DNA of 64,000 nt from Tessaracoccus palaemonis (lineage in GTDB: Bacteria > Actinomycetota > Actinomycetes > Propionibacteriales > Propionibacteriaceae): positions 1,798,001-1,862,000 of the forward strand of contig NZ_CP079216.1 in NCBI RefSeq assembly GCF_019316905.1. Direction: 5' to 3'. The notes below the pieces were generated by a model. That model was not told the origin of the DNA, did no database searches, and worked only from the letters and a program-made list of their open reading frames with translations. The position numbers and the translations under genes were made by a program. Position 1 is the stretch's first letter; every line of letters starts with the position of its first letter. This document shows positions 50,451 through 59,553 of the stretch, piece after piece.

Positions 50451-52196
50451 TCAGCCGCGCTGTGCGCGGTTCAGCGCGCTCAGGATCGCCTTCTTCGAGG
50501 CGGATGTGATGCTCGGGTCGATGCCGACGCCCCACAGCACCTGGGCATCGTCGCCCTCGCCGACCTCACACTCGACGTAGGCGATGGCGTTCGCGTCGCC
50601 GCCGGACTGGAGCGCGTGCTCCGAGTAGTCGAGCACGGTGATCTTCGCGCCCTCCCGGCTGAGCGCGTCGACGAAGGCCGACAGCGGGCCGTTGCCCTCA
50701 CCCTCGACGGAGACGCCCTTGCGCGTCGGGCCGTCGACCACGGCGGCAACGTGGAACTGGCCGTTGGCCGACGTGGAGCCCTCCCTGATCAGCTTCCACG
50801 CTCCCTCGCTGAGGTACTCGTCGGTGAAGATGTCCATGATCTCCTGCGGGGACACCTCGCCGCCGCGGGCGTCGGTGTGCTGCTGCACGACGCGGCTGAA
50901 CTCGATCTGCAGCCGGCGCGGCAGCTCCATCTTGTACTCGGACTTCATCAGGTAGGCCATGCCGCCCTTGCCCGACTGCGAGTTCACGCGGATGACGGCC
51001 TCGTAGGTGCGGCCGACGTCATGCGGGTCGATGGGCAGATACGGCGCCTCCCACGGCATGTCGCCGACGACGCTGCCCGCCTTGAGCGCCTCCGCCTCCA
51101 GATGCTCCAGGCCCTTCTTGATGGCGTCCTGGTGGGAGCCGGAGAAGGCCGTGTAGACGAGGTCGCCGGCGTACGGGTGACGCGGGTGGACGGGCAGCCC
51201 TGTGCAGTACTCGACGGTGCGCCGTACGGCGTCGATGTCGGAGAAGTCCAACTGCGGGTCCACGCCCTGCGTGTACAGGTTCAGCGCCAGGGTGAGGAGG
51301 TCGACGTTGCCTGTGCGCTCCCCGTGGCCGAACAGGCAGCCCTCGACGCGGTCAGCGCCGGCCATCTGCGCCAGCTCGGCGGCGGCCACGGCCGTGCCGC
51401 GGTCGTTGTGCGGGTGCAGCGACACCGCGACGTGCTCGCGGTTGTTGACGTTGCGGATGAAGTACTCGATCTGGTCGGCGTACGTGTTGGGCGTGGAGCG
51501 CTCGACGGTGGCCGGCAGGTTGAAGATGATCTCGCGACCCTCGCCGGGCTGCCACACGTCGCTGACGGCATTGCAGACCTCGACGGCGAAGTCGGTGGGA
51601 GTCTGCGTGAAGATCTCCGGCGAGTACTGGTAGCCGAACTCGACGTCGCCCAGGAACTTGTCCGCGTACTTCATGACGGTCTCCGTGCCGTGCACGGCCA
51701 GCTGGACGCACTCGGCCTCGGAGATGCGGAACACGACGTCGCGGAACAGCTGTGCCGTCGCGTTGTACATGTGGATCGTGCCGCTTCGAGCCCCGATCAG
51801 CGACTCCGCCGTGCGGGAGATCAGGTCCTCGCGCGCCTGCGTCAGGACCGAGATCGTCACGTCGTCGGGGATCCTGTCGCCCTCGATGAGCTGGCGGACG
51901 AAGTCGAAGTCGGTCTGCGAGGCTGACGGGAACCCGACCTCGATCTCCTTGAACCCCAGCGAGACCAGGAGCTCGAACATGCGCATCTTGCGCGCAGGCG
52001 TCATGGGGTCGATGAGCGCCTGGTTGCCGTCGCGGAGATCGGTCGACAGCCAGCGCGGCGCCTTCTCGATGCGCTTCGTCGGCCAGGTACGGTCCGGCAC
52101 GTCGACGGGTTGGAACGGGGTGTAGCGGTGCACCGGCATCGGCGTCGGCTGCTGCGTGGGCACGGACTGCGTGCGGGTGTTGAAGGTGGTGGTCAT
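50451..52196 (-). CDS. leuA: 2-isopropylmalate synthase
   Basis: This 581-residue long-form LeuA condenses acetyl-CoA with 2-ketoisovalerate, the first step of leucine synthesis. Visible blocks are [15 protein letters not shown] (metal and catalytic), [11 protein letters not shown] and FGHGERTGN, then a C-terminal regulatory domain (about 440-581) for leucine feedback with [15 protein letters not shown] Leu-rich leader peptide lies upstream (52269-52361), pointing to attenuation. Confidence 0.96.
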   Translation of the reverse strand: MTTTFNTRTQSVPTQQPTPMPVHRYTPFQPVDVPDRTWPTKRIEKAPRWLSTDLRDGNQALIDPMTPARKMRMFELLVSLGFKEIEVGFPSASQTDFDFVRQLIEGDRIPDDVTISVLTQAREDLISRTAESLIGARSGTIHMYNATAQLFRDVVFRISEAECVQLAVHGTETVMKYADKFLGDVEFGYQYSPEIFTQTPTDFAVEVCNAVSDVWQPGEGREIIFNLPATVERSTPNTYADQIEYFIRNVNNREHVAVSLHPHNDRGTAVAAAELAQMAGADRVEGCLFGHGERTGNVDLLTLALNLYTQGVDPQLDFSDIDAVRRTVEYCTGLPVHPRHPYAGDLVYTAFSGSHQDAIKKGLEHLEAEALKAGSVVGDMPWEAPYLPIDPHDVGRTYEAVIRVNSQSGKGGMAYLMKSEYKMELPRRLQIEFSRVVQQHTDARGGEVSPQEIMDIFTDEYLSEGAWKLIREGSTSANGQFHVAAVVDGPTRKGVSVEGEGNGPLSAFVDALSREGAKITVLDYSEHALQSGGDANAIAYVECEVGEGDDAQVLWGVGIDPSITSASKKAILSALNRAQRG

Positions 52197-52242
52197 GTCC
52201 TCGGGTTCCTCGATGGGGTGTGGTGCCGGGCACGGAAGTTCA

Positions 52243-52290
52243 CCGCAGCGAGGAGGCCGGCTGGTCGTTCAGGACTGGGCCCCGCTGCGG
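52243..52290 (-). promoter_or_regulatory. Attenuator stem in the leuA leader
   Basis: On the minus strand CCGCAGCG (52290-52283) lies 5 bases after the four Leu codons and can pair with CGCTGCGG (52250-52243). A ribosome stalled on the Leu codons would leave this pairing free, the logic of an antiterminator. I could not settle the competing terminator stem by eye. Confidence 0.55.
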
Positions 52291-52361
52291 CGGCCAAGGA
52301 GGAGAAGCCTGCCACGCACGGAGCCGAGACTAACCCGGCCCGGGTGCAGAGGCAAGATCAT
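52269..52361 (-). CDS. leuL: leuA leader peptide
   Basis: This 30-codon open frame starts at ATG 52361 with GAGAAGG upstream and ends at 52269. It reads MILPLHPGRVSLGSVRGR, then four consecutive Leu codons (CTT CTC CTC CTT, 52307-52296), then GRRSGAQS. Seven of 30 residues are Leu. It is 72 bases before leuA on the same strand. Leu-rich leader peptides before leuA are known in actinobacteria and control the gene by attenuation. Confidence 0.75.
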   Translation of the reverse strand: MILPLHPGRVSLGSVRGRLLLLGRRSGAQS

Positions 52362-52418
52362 GCGCTGGCCTTCTCACGATGGGGACCACCGACGGCGACC
52401 CGCAGTCCACCGCCGGGC

Positions 52419-52454
52419 CCACCCACACCGACGCGCGAGGGTCGGTGTGGGTGG
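52419..52454 (-). terminator. Hairpin terminator of the sugar ABC operon
   Basis: CCACCCACACCGAC (52419-52432) and GTCGGTGTGGGTGG (52441-52454) form a perfect 14-bp stem with an 8-base loop, 33 bases after the permease stop. It insulates the leuA leader from the upstream importer operon. Confidence 0.75.
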
Positions 52455-52486
52455 CCGGACCGTCATCCGGGACGGCCGGTGGGGAG

Positions 52487-53335
52487 CTACTTGCCTGCGC
52501 CGGCAGTCAGGCCGCCGATGAGACGCTTCTCGATGAACCCGAACAGGATGATCACCGGGACGACGGCGATGAGTGCCACGGCGAACAGGTACTGCCAGTC
52601 CTGGATGTAGAGGCCGAGGAACCTCGGCATCGACACCGTCAGCGGCTGCAGGTCCGGGGTCTGCACCAGGATCAGCGCGGCGGCGTACTCGTTCCACGCG
52701 TTGACGAACACGAACACCACTGCGGTGACGATGCCCGGCCACACCAGCGGAAGCGAGATCCGAAACATCGTCTGGAGCCTGCCGAGGCCGTCGATCAGGG
52801 CAGCCTCCTCGATCTCCTTGGGCACCGAGGCGAAGAACGCCTGCATGATCCAGATCGCGAAGCTCAGGTTGAACGCCCCGTTGATCAGGATCAGCGCGCC
52901 CCAGACCGCGTACCCCTGCCAACCGCGGAACTCCTGATAGAGACCGACGGCGAGCACCGTCGGCTGCAGCATCTGGGTCACGAGCACGAGTAGAAGGAAG
53001 GAGAGACGACCCGGGAACCTGAACCGCGCGACATAGTAGGCGGCCGGCGTCGCGACCACCAGCACGAGCAGCGTCGCACCGGAGGCGATGACCACGGTGG
53101 ACAGCAGCGACGACGCTGGGTTGACCTCGGAGGACCACACCGAGATGTAGTTGCTCCACTGGGGCGTCGCCGGGAAGTAGACAGGCGGGATCTCGGTCAC
53201 CTCCAGTCTCGTCTTCAGCGAGGTGACGAACATCAGCGCGTACGGGAACCCGAAGAACACCACGACCGCGATCGAGCCGAGCGCGACGAGCCAGGGGTTC
53301 GGACGCTTGTGGATGCCCTGCTGGCGCCTGGCCAT
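52487..53335 (-). CDS. Carbohydrate ABC transporter permease, MalG type
   Basis: This 282-residue protein has six membrane segments and the EAA loop EIEEAALIDGLGRLQTMFRI-SLPLVWPG that docks the ATPase. The FP(Y)ALMFVTSLKT start and the final FIEKRLIGGLTAGAGK are typical of CUT1 sugar importers. It pairs with the permease upstream (one base between the genes). No ATPase gene is present, so a shared MsmK-type ATPase encoded elsewhere is probable. Confidence 0.92.
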   Translation of the reverse strand: MARRQQGIHKRPNPWLVALGSIAVVVFFGFPYALMFVTSLKTRLEVTEIPPVYFPATPQWSNYISVWSSEVNPASSLLSTVVIASGATLLVLVVATPAAYYVARFRFPGRLSFLLLVLVTQMLQPTVLAVGLYQEFRGWQGYAVWGALILINGAFNLSFAIWIMQAFFASVPKEIEEAALIDGLGRLQTMFRISLPLVWPGIVTAVVFVFVNAWNEYAAALILVQTPDLQPLTVSMPRFLGLYIQDWQYLFAVALIAVVPVIILFGFIEKRLIGGLTAGAGK

Positions 53336-53336
53336 G

Positions 53337-54278
53337 TCAGTCCACCTCCCTGGTCGGGCGGACGGCCGCCAGGTAGATCGCGATGATCACCAGGCAGAAC
53401 AGGAAGTTCAGCACGGACAGCGCCGACGAGACTCCCGGGCCGAGGGCCCGCTGGTACTCGTACATGAGCGTCGTGGTGATGTGGCCCGTGTGGTATCCCG
53501 GGGTCTCCTGGAGCAGCCTCAGGATGGGCAGGGAATTGAACACGTTGATGATGTTGATCAGTGCCGCCGTCGCTATCGCCGGTCGCAGCAGCGGAAGCAC
53601 GATGTGAAGGTAACGCTGCGGGGACGTCGCCCCATCGACGTGCGCGGCCTCCAGGACGTCCTCCGGAACGGACTGCAGCCCGGCGAGGATCGTGTAGGTC
53701 GTGAACGGGAGAGACACATAGATGGCGACGAACACCGCGATCCAGAAGGCGCTGGTCGGGTCCTTGGTCCAGGCGCGCCCGACCTCGAGGACGCCGGTGT
53801 CCACCAGCAGCCGATTGAACAGTCCGATGTTCTCCTGCAGCCCGTATCTGAAGACGGTGGCGGTCATGACGACCGAGCAGGCCCACGGGATGATGATGAA
53901 GAGCCGCAACAGCTTGCGTCCGCGGAAGGGCTTGTTGAGGAACTGGGCGAGCAGCAGCGACAACACCAGGGTCACCAGCACGACGACCACGACCCACACG
54001 ACGGTGTTCAGCAGGATCCTGCCGATCGGCACCCCCGGGAAGGTGAGCGCGCCCGCAGGGCCGATGTAGTTGTCGAGGCCAATCGGGTCGTCACCCTTCC
54101 GGATGCCCTGCTTGGTGTACTTGAAGAACGACGTGTAGACCATGAGACACGCTGGGTAGAGAACCACACCCGCGATGAGGATCAGCGACGGCAACAGCCA
54201 GGGGACGGCCGTCGCGGCCTCACGCAGCCGCGACGGCCTCCTGATGATCGCCGCTTCTGCGGTGGCATTGAGAGACAA
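53337..54278 (-). CDS. Carbohydrate ABC transporter permease, MalF type
   Basis: The product of about 313 residues has six membrane segments, WLLPSLILIAGVVLYPACLMVY at the start and the EAA loop VPEDVLEAAHVDGATSPQRYLHIVLPLLRPA. It forms the channel with the MalG-type subunit. The TTG at 54278 is chosen because AAAGG lies 10 bases upstream and the membrane domain follows directly; an ATG at 54356 would put about 26 unconserved residues in front and run through a hairpin. Confidence 0.88.
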   Translation of the reverse strand: MSLNATAEAAIIRRPSRLREAATAVPWLLPSLILIAGVVLYPACLMVYTSFFKYTKQGIRKGDDPIGLDNYIGPAGALTFPGVPIGRILLNTVVWVVVVVLVTLVLSLLLAQFLNKPFRGRKLLRLFIIIPWACSVVMTATVFRYGLQENIGLFNRLLVDTGVLEVGRAWTKDPTSAFWIAVFVAIYVSLPFTTYTILAGLQSVPEDVLEAAHVDGATSPQRYLHIVLPLLRPAIATAALINIINVFNSLPILRLLQETPGYHTGHITTTLMYEYQRALGPGVSSALSVLNFLFCLVIIAIYLAAVRPTREVD

Positions 54279-54314
54279 GGAGGATGGACCTTTCTGGAAC
54301 CAGGCGGGCCGGAG

Positions 54315-54349
54315 GGCGGGAGGCGCGACACCCGGCCGCGCCTCCCGCC
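54315..54349 (-). terminator. Intercistronic hairpin between binding protein and permeases
   Basis: GGCGGGAGGCGCG and CGCGCCTCCCGCC form a perfect 13-bp stem with a 9-base loop right after the binding-protein stop. It may stabilise the binding-protein mRNA or partly terminate transcription, giving more binding protein than permease. Confidence 0.65.
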
Positions 54350-54365
54350 GGTTCACCGGATCTGA

Positions 54366-55646
54366 TCAGCCCTGCGCGTCGACCTGCGCCTGGATCTGGG
54401 CGAGCAGTTCGGCGGGGTCCTCTGTGCCGACCTTGTAGGCGCTGCCCTGGAGCGCGGACTGCAGGGCATCCCACGCCGTGTTGCCGACGGGAAGGAACTT
54501 CACGATGGACAGCGCGTCCAGGAATCCCTTCTCGTTCTCGGTCGATGCCTCGCTCTTTGCCTTCTCGATCATGCTCGTTGTCACGGGCAGCAGCTTGGTG
54601 CCCTTGTACCACGACTCGTACATGGCATCGGAGTACATGAGGTCAAGGAATGCACCGGTCGCTGCCTTCCGGTCAGCATCGTCATTGTTGAAGGCGACGA
54701 TGAAGTCCGTCACGCCGGTTGCGACGCCGTCGCCGCCGTCCTTGTCCGGAACGGGGGCGAGCGCGACGTTGACCCCCTTGGCCTCGGAGTCGACCACGAC
54801 CTGCGAGTGGCCCACCATCATGCCGAGAGTGCCCGCCTGCATCAGGTTGGTGATGTCCTGCCTGTTGTCCTCCAGCTTGGGCTGGGTGAGACCCGCCTCG
54901 AACAGCTTCCTCATCTCCGTGAAGCCCTCGACAGCCTCGGGGCTGGTGGCAGTGAGGTTCTCACCATCCACCCAGGTTCCGCCGGCGCCCCACAGCCACA
55001 GGGAGGACTCGACCTGTGCCTCCTCCTCGCCGAGCGGCATACCGTACCCGACAACGCCGTCGCCGAGGGCGACGAGCTTGCCGGCCGCGTCCTCCAGCTC
55101 GGCCCAGGACTTCGGGGCCTCCGTGATGCCCGCCTTCTTGAACAGATCGGTGTTGTAGACGAGCATGCGTGCGCTGGCGATGTCCGGGGCTGCCCACTGG
55201 GTGCCGTCGGCTCCGACGCCGTTGGCGAGCAGGGAGGGTTCGATGGCGGCGATGGTCTCCGGGCTCATCACGTCACTGATGTCGTAGAGCAGTCCGGCAT
55301 CCGCGGAGCCGGCGAATGCGTTGTCGTTGAGGATGTCGGGGTAGTCCCCGGCCTGGATGCGGGCGGAGACCTTCTCGGTGAATCCGTCCCAGCCCTCGAT
55401 CTGGAGCTTCACCTCGACGTTCGGGTAGGTCTTGTGGAACTCGTCGATGATGGTCTGCCAGTCAGCCTCCGAGCTGTCCGCGTAGGACGGCGCGAGGATG
55501 CTGATGGTGGTGGTGAGGTCTGCCGGGTCGATCGACTCGCCTGCGGAGGCGTCCGTGGATGACGGGGTGGATGATCCCCCGCACGCGGAGAGCGCAAGAA
55601 CACTGGCAGTGGCCAGGACGCCGAGCTTGAGGACACGATGGTTCAC
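54366..55646 (-). CDS. Sugar-binding lipoprotein of a CUT1 ABC transporter
   Basis: This 426-residue family-1 solute-binding protein has lipobox LSAC (Cys at about 22), a Ser/Thr linker, and family blocks WQTIIDEFHKTYPNVEVKLQ, AARMLVYNTDLFKKAGI-like (IASARMLVYNTDLFKKAG) and GVTDFIVAFNND. It captures oligosaccharide or glycoside. It is the first gene of the operon and close enough to serve the alpha-galactosidase functionally, but nothing proves the substrate. Confidence 0.92.
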   Translation of the reverse strand: MNHRVLKLGVLATASVLALSACGGSSTPSSTDASAGESIDPADLTTTISILAPSYADSSEADWQTIIDEFHKTYPNVEVKLQIEGWDGFTEKVSARIQAGDYPDILNDNAFAGSADAGLLYDISDVMSPETIAAIEPSLLANGVGADGTQWAAPDIASARMLVYNTDLFKKAGITEAPKSWAELEDAAGKLVALGDGVVGYGMPLGEEEAQVESSLWLWGAGGTWVDGENLTATSPEAVEGFTEMRKLFEAGLTQPKLEDNRQDITNLMQAGTLGMMVGHSQVVVDSEAKGVNVALAPVPDKDGGDGVATGVTDFIVAFNNDDADRKAATGAFLDLMYSDAMYESWYKGTKLLPVTTSMIEKAKSEASTENEKGFLDALSIVKFLPVGNTAWDALQSALQGSAYKVGTEDPAELLAQIQAQVDAQG

Positions 55647-55739
55647 GTGTGGTGCCTTCCTAGCAATAAGCAGCCGGACTGGCTGTTACCCGGAACACTA
55701 GGAAGGGCCACGGTGATTGGGAAGCGTCGAAAAGTCCTC

Positions 55740-55755
55740 GTAACCGGAAAGTTAC
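55740..55755. promoter_or_regulatory. Candidate operator upstream of the sugar importer
   Basis: GTAAC, six bases and GTTAC form an inverted repeat about 95 bases upstream of the binding-protein start. No regulator gene is adjacent; the role is a guess from position. Confidence 0.25.
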
Positions 55756-55798
55756 TGGGTTGGCCGAAACGATCAGAGCGACTGCGCGTTTGAGGCTC

Positions 55799-56725
55799 TC
55801 AGAACCCCAACCGGTTCAGGTATTTCGCGTCGCGCTGCCATTCCTTGAGCACCTTGACGTGCAGATTCAGGTGCACGCGGGTGCCCAGCAGGCGGTTGAT
55901 CTGCTCTCGGGCCGTCGTGCCGATCTCGCGCAGGCGGGCGCCCTTGTGGCCGATGATGATGCCCTTCTGGGACTCCCGCTCGACGACGATCGACGCAAAC
56001 ACGTCGGTCAACGGCTTGTCCTCCGGGCGGTCGGGTCGCGGCATGATCTCGTCGATGACGACGGCGATGGAGTGGGGCAGCTCGTCGCGGACTCCCTCCA
56101 GAGCGGCCTCGCGGATCAGCTCCGCGATCAGCGTCTCCTCCGGCTCGTCGGTGATCTCGCCGTCCGGGTAGTAGGCCGGGCCCTCGGGCAGCAGCGAGAT
56201 GAGAACGTCACGGACGGTGTCGACCTGATCCCCGGCCGTCGCGGAGCAGGGGATGACCTCGGCCCACGTCACCCCGAGCTCCTCGGCCACGGCCGCGACG
56301 TCCACCAGGTGCGACAGCTGCCGCTCCTTCGTCACGAGGTCGGTCTTGGTGGCCAGCGCGATGAGCGTCGGCTTCTTCGGCAGCTTGGCGATCTCCGAGA
56401 TGATGAACTTGTCGCCGGGGCCGATCCGCTGGTCGCACGGCAGGCACACGCCGACGACGTCGACCTCGCTCCAGGTCTCGTAGACGAGGTCGTTGAGGCG
56501 CTGGCCCAGCAGCGTGCGGGGGCGGTGGAGCCCGGGGGTGTCGATGAGGACGAGCTGGCCGTCGTCACGCGTGATGATGCCGCGCACCGCGTGCCGCGTG
56601 GTCTGTGGCTTGCTGGACGCGATGGCGATCTTCTGGCCGACGAGCGCGTTGGTCAGCGTCGACTTGCCGGCGTTCGGACGCCCCACGAAACAGGCGAAGC
56701 CCGAGTGGAATGCGGTGTCAGTCAT
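55799..56725 (-). CDS. era: GTPase Era
   Basis: This 308-residue protein has G1 GRPNAGKS (15-22), G3 DTPG, a G4-like TKTD and a C-terminal KH domain with GIIIGHKGARLREIG. Era binds the 3' end of 16S rRNA and assists small-subunit assembly. The ATG overlaps the corC-like gene by 8 bases; the phoH-ybeY-corC-era order is a conserved bacterial block. Confidence 0.95.
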   Translation of the reverse strand: MTDTAFHSGFACFVGRPNAGKSTLTNALVGQKIAIASSKPQTTRHAVRGIITRDDGQLVLIDTPGLHRPRTLLGQRLNDLVYETWSEVDVVGVCLPCDQRIGPGDKFIISEIAKLPKKPTLIALATKTDLVTKERQLSHLVDVAAVAEELGVTWAEVIPCSATAGDQVDTVRDVLISLLPEGPAYYPDGEITDEPEETLIAELIREAALEGVRDELPHSIAVVIDEIMPRPDRPEDKPLTDVFASIVVERESQKGIIIGHKGARLREIGTTAREQINRLLGTRVHLNLHVKVLKEWQRDAKYLNRLGF

Positions 56726-58034
56726 CTTCGGGTTCTCCTTCTTCGCCGCGGAGTTCCGCGAGCTCCTCGTCGCTGAGCCTGCGGGCCAGGACGGTGCCGA
56801 TCTGGTGGCGGCGGCCGATCGCCCTGTCGGCGATCAGTTCGATGTCGCTCACCACGGTGCGCGATCCGGGAATGGGTACGAGGTTGAGCTGCTTGGCCAT
56901 CAGCCCGCCGACGGTCTCGACGTCGTCGTCGTCGATCCTCTCGTCGAACAGGGCGCCGAGCTCGTCGACGGGGAGCCGTGCCGAGACGCGGAACCGTCCC
57001 TCCCCCAGGTCCTGGACCGCGGGCTGGTCGGTGTCGTACTCGTCGACGATCTCGCCGACGATCTCCTCGAGGATGTCCTCGATCGTCGCCAGCCCCGCGG
57101 TGCCGCCGAACTCGTCGATGACGACGACGAGGTGCGAGTGGCTGAGCTGCATGTCGTGCAGGAGCTCGCTGACCGGCTTGGAGTCGGGGCAGAACGCGGC
57201 GGGCCGCATGATGTCGCCCACACTCTCCTGCCGCTCCGCGTCGGGGAAGTCGTAGATGCGTTTGGACACGTCCTTGAGGTACACGACCCCGAGGATGTCG
57301 TCGAGGTCCTTGCCGATGACGGGGATGCGCGAGAAGCCCGAGCGCAGGGCGAGGCTCAGCAGCTGGCGCAGCGTCTTGTCGCGGGTCACGTACACCATGT
57401 CGGTGCGCGGGACCATGACCTCCTTGACGATCGTGTCGCCCAACTCGAACACCGAATGGATCATCTTGGACTCGCCGGCCTCGATGACCTCGTTCGCCTC
57501 GGCGATGTCGACGAGGTCACGCAGCTCGGCCTCGCTCGCGAACGGCCCGTCCGCGTAACCGCGGCCCGGGGTCAGCGCGTTGCCGATGAGGATCATGAGC
57601 TGCGCGACGGGGCCGAGCACGGTGGTGAGGCCGCTGACCAGTGGGCCGAAGATGGTGAGCGTCTTCTCGGGGTTCTGCCTGCCCAGCGTGCGCGGGGCCA
57701 CCCCCCACAGGATGAACGACACCGTGAGCATGATGGCGATCGTCACGAGCGCACGGACCCAGTCGGCCGGGAACTGCGTGAACATCACGATGGCGGCCAG
57801 CACGATCGACGCTGTCTCGAAGGCGGCACGCGTGAACATCACTGCGTTGATCGACGGCGCGGGGTCGGCCGCGATGAGCCGGATCCGCTCGGCACCGCGG
57901 ACCCCCTGCTCGACGAGCCGCTCGGCCCGGGAACGTGTGATGACGCTCAGGGCGGTCTCCACGGCGGCCAGGAGGGACGCGGCGACGGCGCACACGAGCG
58001 CGCCGATGACCTGGATCCATTCGGCCTGTGTCAC
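56718..58034 (-). CDS. CNNM/CorC-type hemolysin-family protein with CBS domains
   Basis: This 438-residue protein has an N-terminal DUF21 membrane domain (about 1-190, four segments), a CBS pair (about 205-325, with VMVPRTDMVYV and VIDEFGGTAGLATIEDILEEIVGEI) and a C-terminal CorC_HlyC domain (about 345-425). Family members take part in magnesium or cobalt transport. The GTG at 58034 overlaps the ybeY stop (GTGA). Confidence 0.92.
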   Translation of the reverse strand: MTQAEWIQVIGALVCAVAASLLAAVETALSVITRSRAERLVEQGVRGAERIRLIAADPAPSINAVMFTRAAFETASIVLAAIVMFTQFPADWVRALVTIAIMLTVSFILWGVAPRTLGRQNPEKTLTIFGPLVSGLTTVLGPVAQLMILIGNALTPGRGYADGPFASEAELRDLVDIAEANEVIEAGESKMIHSVFELGDTIVKEVMVPRTDMVYVTRDKTLRQLLSLALRSGFSRIPVIGKDLDDILGVVYLKDVSKRIYDFPDAERQESVGDIMRPAAFCPDSKPVSELLHDMQLSHSHLVVVIDEFGGTAGLATIEDILEEIVGEIVDEYDTDQPAVQDLGEGRFRVSARLPVDELGALFDERIDDDDVETVGGLMAKQLNLVPIPGSRTVVSDIELIADRAIGRRHQIGTVLARRLSDEELAELRGEEGEPEDD

Positions 58035-58483
58035 GGGCGGGCCAGTTCCCAGGCGGCGATGATCTTGTCGTTGAGCCCGAACATGACGGCCTTCTCCTCC
58101 GGCTCTGCGTGGTCGTGCCCCAGGAGGTGCAGCAGCCCGTGGATCAGGAGGTACTCGGCCTCGGCGTTGGGGAGGCGGCCGTTCTCGGCCGCCTGCCTGG
58201 CGGTGACGGCCGGGCAGAGCACGATGTCGCCGAGCAGGCCGCTCGGCGGCTCCTCATCCTCGGCGGGCGCACGGAGCTCGTCCATGGGGAAGCTCATCAC
58301 GTCGGTCGGGCCGGGCAGGTCCATGAACCGCTCGTGGTAGTCCTCCATGGTCTTCTCGTCGACCAGCAGGATCGACAGGTCGGCCTGCGGGTGGATCCGC
58401 AGCTGCGCCAGCGCGAAGCGCGCGAGCGCCACCAGCCCCAGCTCGTCGGCCTCGAGGCCTGACTCGTTGTTGATGTCGATCAT
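58031..58483 (-). CDS. ybeY: Endoribonuclease YbeY
   Basis: This 150-residue protein has the zinc motif HGLLHLLGHDH near the C-terminus and the LSILLVDEKTMEDYHERFMDLPGPTDVMSFP block. YbeY matures and quality-controls 16S rRNA. The ATG at 58483 overlaps the phoH stop by 4 bases. Confidence 0.95.
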   Translation of the reverse strand: MIDINNESGLEADELGLVALARFALAQLRIHPQADLSILLVDEKTMEDYHERFMDLPGPTDVMSFPMDELRAPAEDEEPPSGLLGDIVLCPAVTARQAAENGRLPNAEAEYLLIHGLLHLLGHDHAEPEEKAVMFGLNDKIIAAWELARP

Positions 58484-59439
58484 CGGCGGTGCTGCTCCCG
58501 GGGCTGGTTGAGGCTCTCGAACTGGTCGTAGGCGGCGACGATCCGGCCGACGAGCTTGTGCCGCACGACGTCGCGCGACGTCAGCGTGCAGAAGGCGATG
58601 TCGTCGACGCCGTCGAGGACGTCCTGCACGCCCCGGAGCCCGGAGCGGGTGCCGCCGGGCAGGTCGATCTGGGTGATGTCTCCGGTGACGACGATCTTCG
58701 AGCCGAAGCCGAGGCGCGTGAGGAACATCTTCATCTGCTCCATCGACGTGTTCTGCGCCTCGTCGAGGATGATGAACGCGTCGTTGAGCGTGCGCCCGCG
58801 CATGTAGGCCAGCGGCGCGACCTCGACCGTCCCGGACGTCAGGAGCTTCGGCACCGAGTCCGGCTCGACCATGTCGTGCAGCGCGTCGTAGAGCGGCCTC
58901 AGGTAGGGGTCGATCTTGTCGTTCAGCGTGCCGGGCAAGAACCCGAGACGCTCCCCCGCCTCGATCGCGGGGCGCGTCAGGATGATGCGGCTGACCTCCT
59001 TGTTCTGGAGGGCCTGCACCGCCTTCGCCATGGCGAGGTAGGTCTTGCCGGTGCCCGCCGGCCCGATGCCGAACACGACGGTGTGGCGGTCGATCGCGTC
59101 GACGTACCGCTTCTGGTTGAGCGTCTTGGGACGCACGGCCCGCCCGCGCGAGCTGACGATGTTCTGCGTCAGGATCTCGGCGGCGGCCGCGTGCGGGTCG
59201 TCTGCCATGCCGATGACGCGCTCGACGGTCTCGCTGGTCAGCCCCTGACCGGTGCGCAGGATGGTGACGAGTTCGGTGACGATCTCCGCCGCCTTCGCGA
59301 CCTGGTCGGCGGCACCGCTGATCGTGACCCGCGCGCCGCGCACGTGGATGTCGGCGGCCAGCTGGTCCTCGAGGATCCGCAGGAAGGCGTCGCTCGGTCC
59401 GAGCAGGCTGACCATGTCGATCGAGCTCGGCACCATCAC
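58480..59439 (-). CDS. phoH: PhoH-family ATPase
   Basis: This protein of about 319 residues has the P-loop GPAGTGKT, ILTRPAIEAGERLGFLPG, FIILDEAQN and VVTGDITQIDLPGG motifs of PhoH proteins linked to RNA metabolism with YbeY. The start is uncertain: GTG 59439 and ATG 59436 lack ribosome sites, whereas a CTG at 59484 in the same frame has AGGAG 8 bases upstream and would add 15 residues. The GTG next to that AGGAG (59491) is in another frame. Confidence 0.93.
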   Translation of the reverse strand: MMVPSSIDMVSLLGPSDAFLRILEDQLAADIHVRGARVTISGAADQVAKAAEIVTELVTILRTGQGLTSETVERVIGMADDPHAAAAEILTQNIVSSRGRAVRPKTLNQKRYVDAIDRHTVVFGIGPAGTGKTYLAMAKAVQALQNKEVSRIILTRPAIEAGERLGFLPGTLNDKIDPYLRPLYDALHDMVEPDSVPKLLTSGTVEVAPLAYMRGRTLNDAFIILDEAQNTSMEQMKMFLTRLGFGSKIVVTGDITQIDLPGGTRSGLRGVQDVLDGVDDIAFCTLTSRDVVRHKLVGRIVAAYDQFESLNQPREQHRR

Positions 59440-59553
59440 GGTGCGCGTCGCGAGCTGCAGGTCGTGTGCGTTGCTGCTGTTCAGGGTTCACTCCTGGTCG
59501 GTGTGGGCGTGTCTCGCCCGGCGTCCCAGCTTACTACCGGGGTGCGGCCCGGC

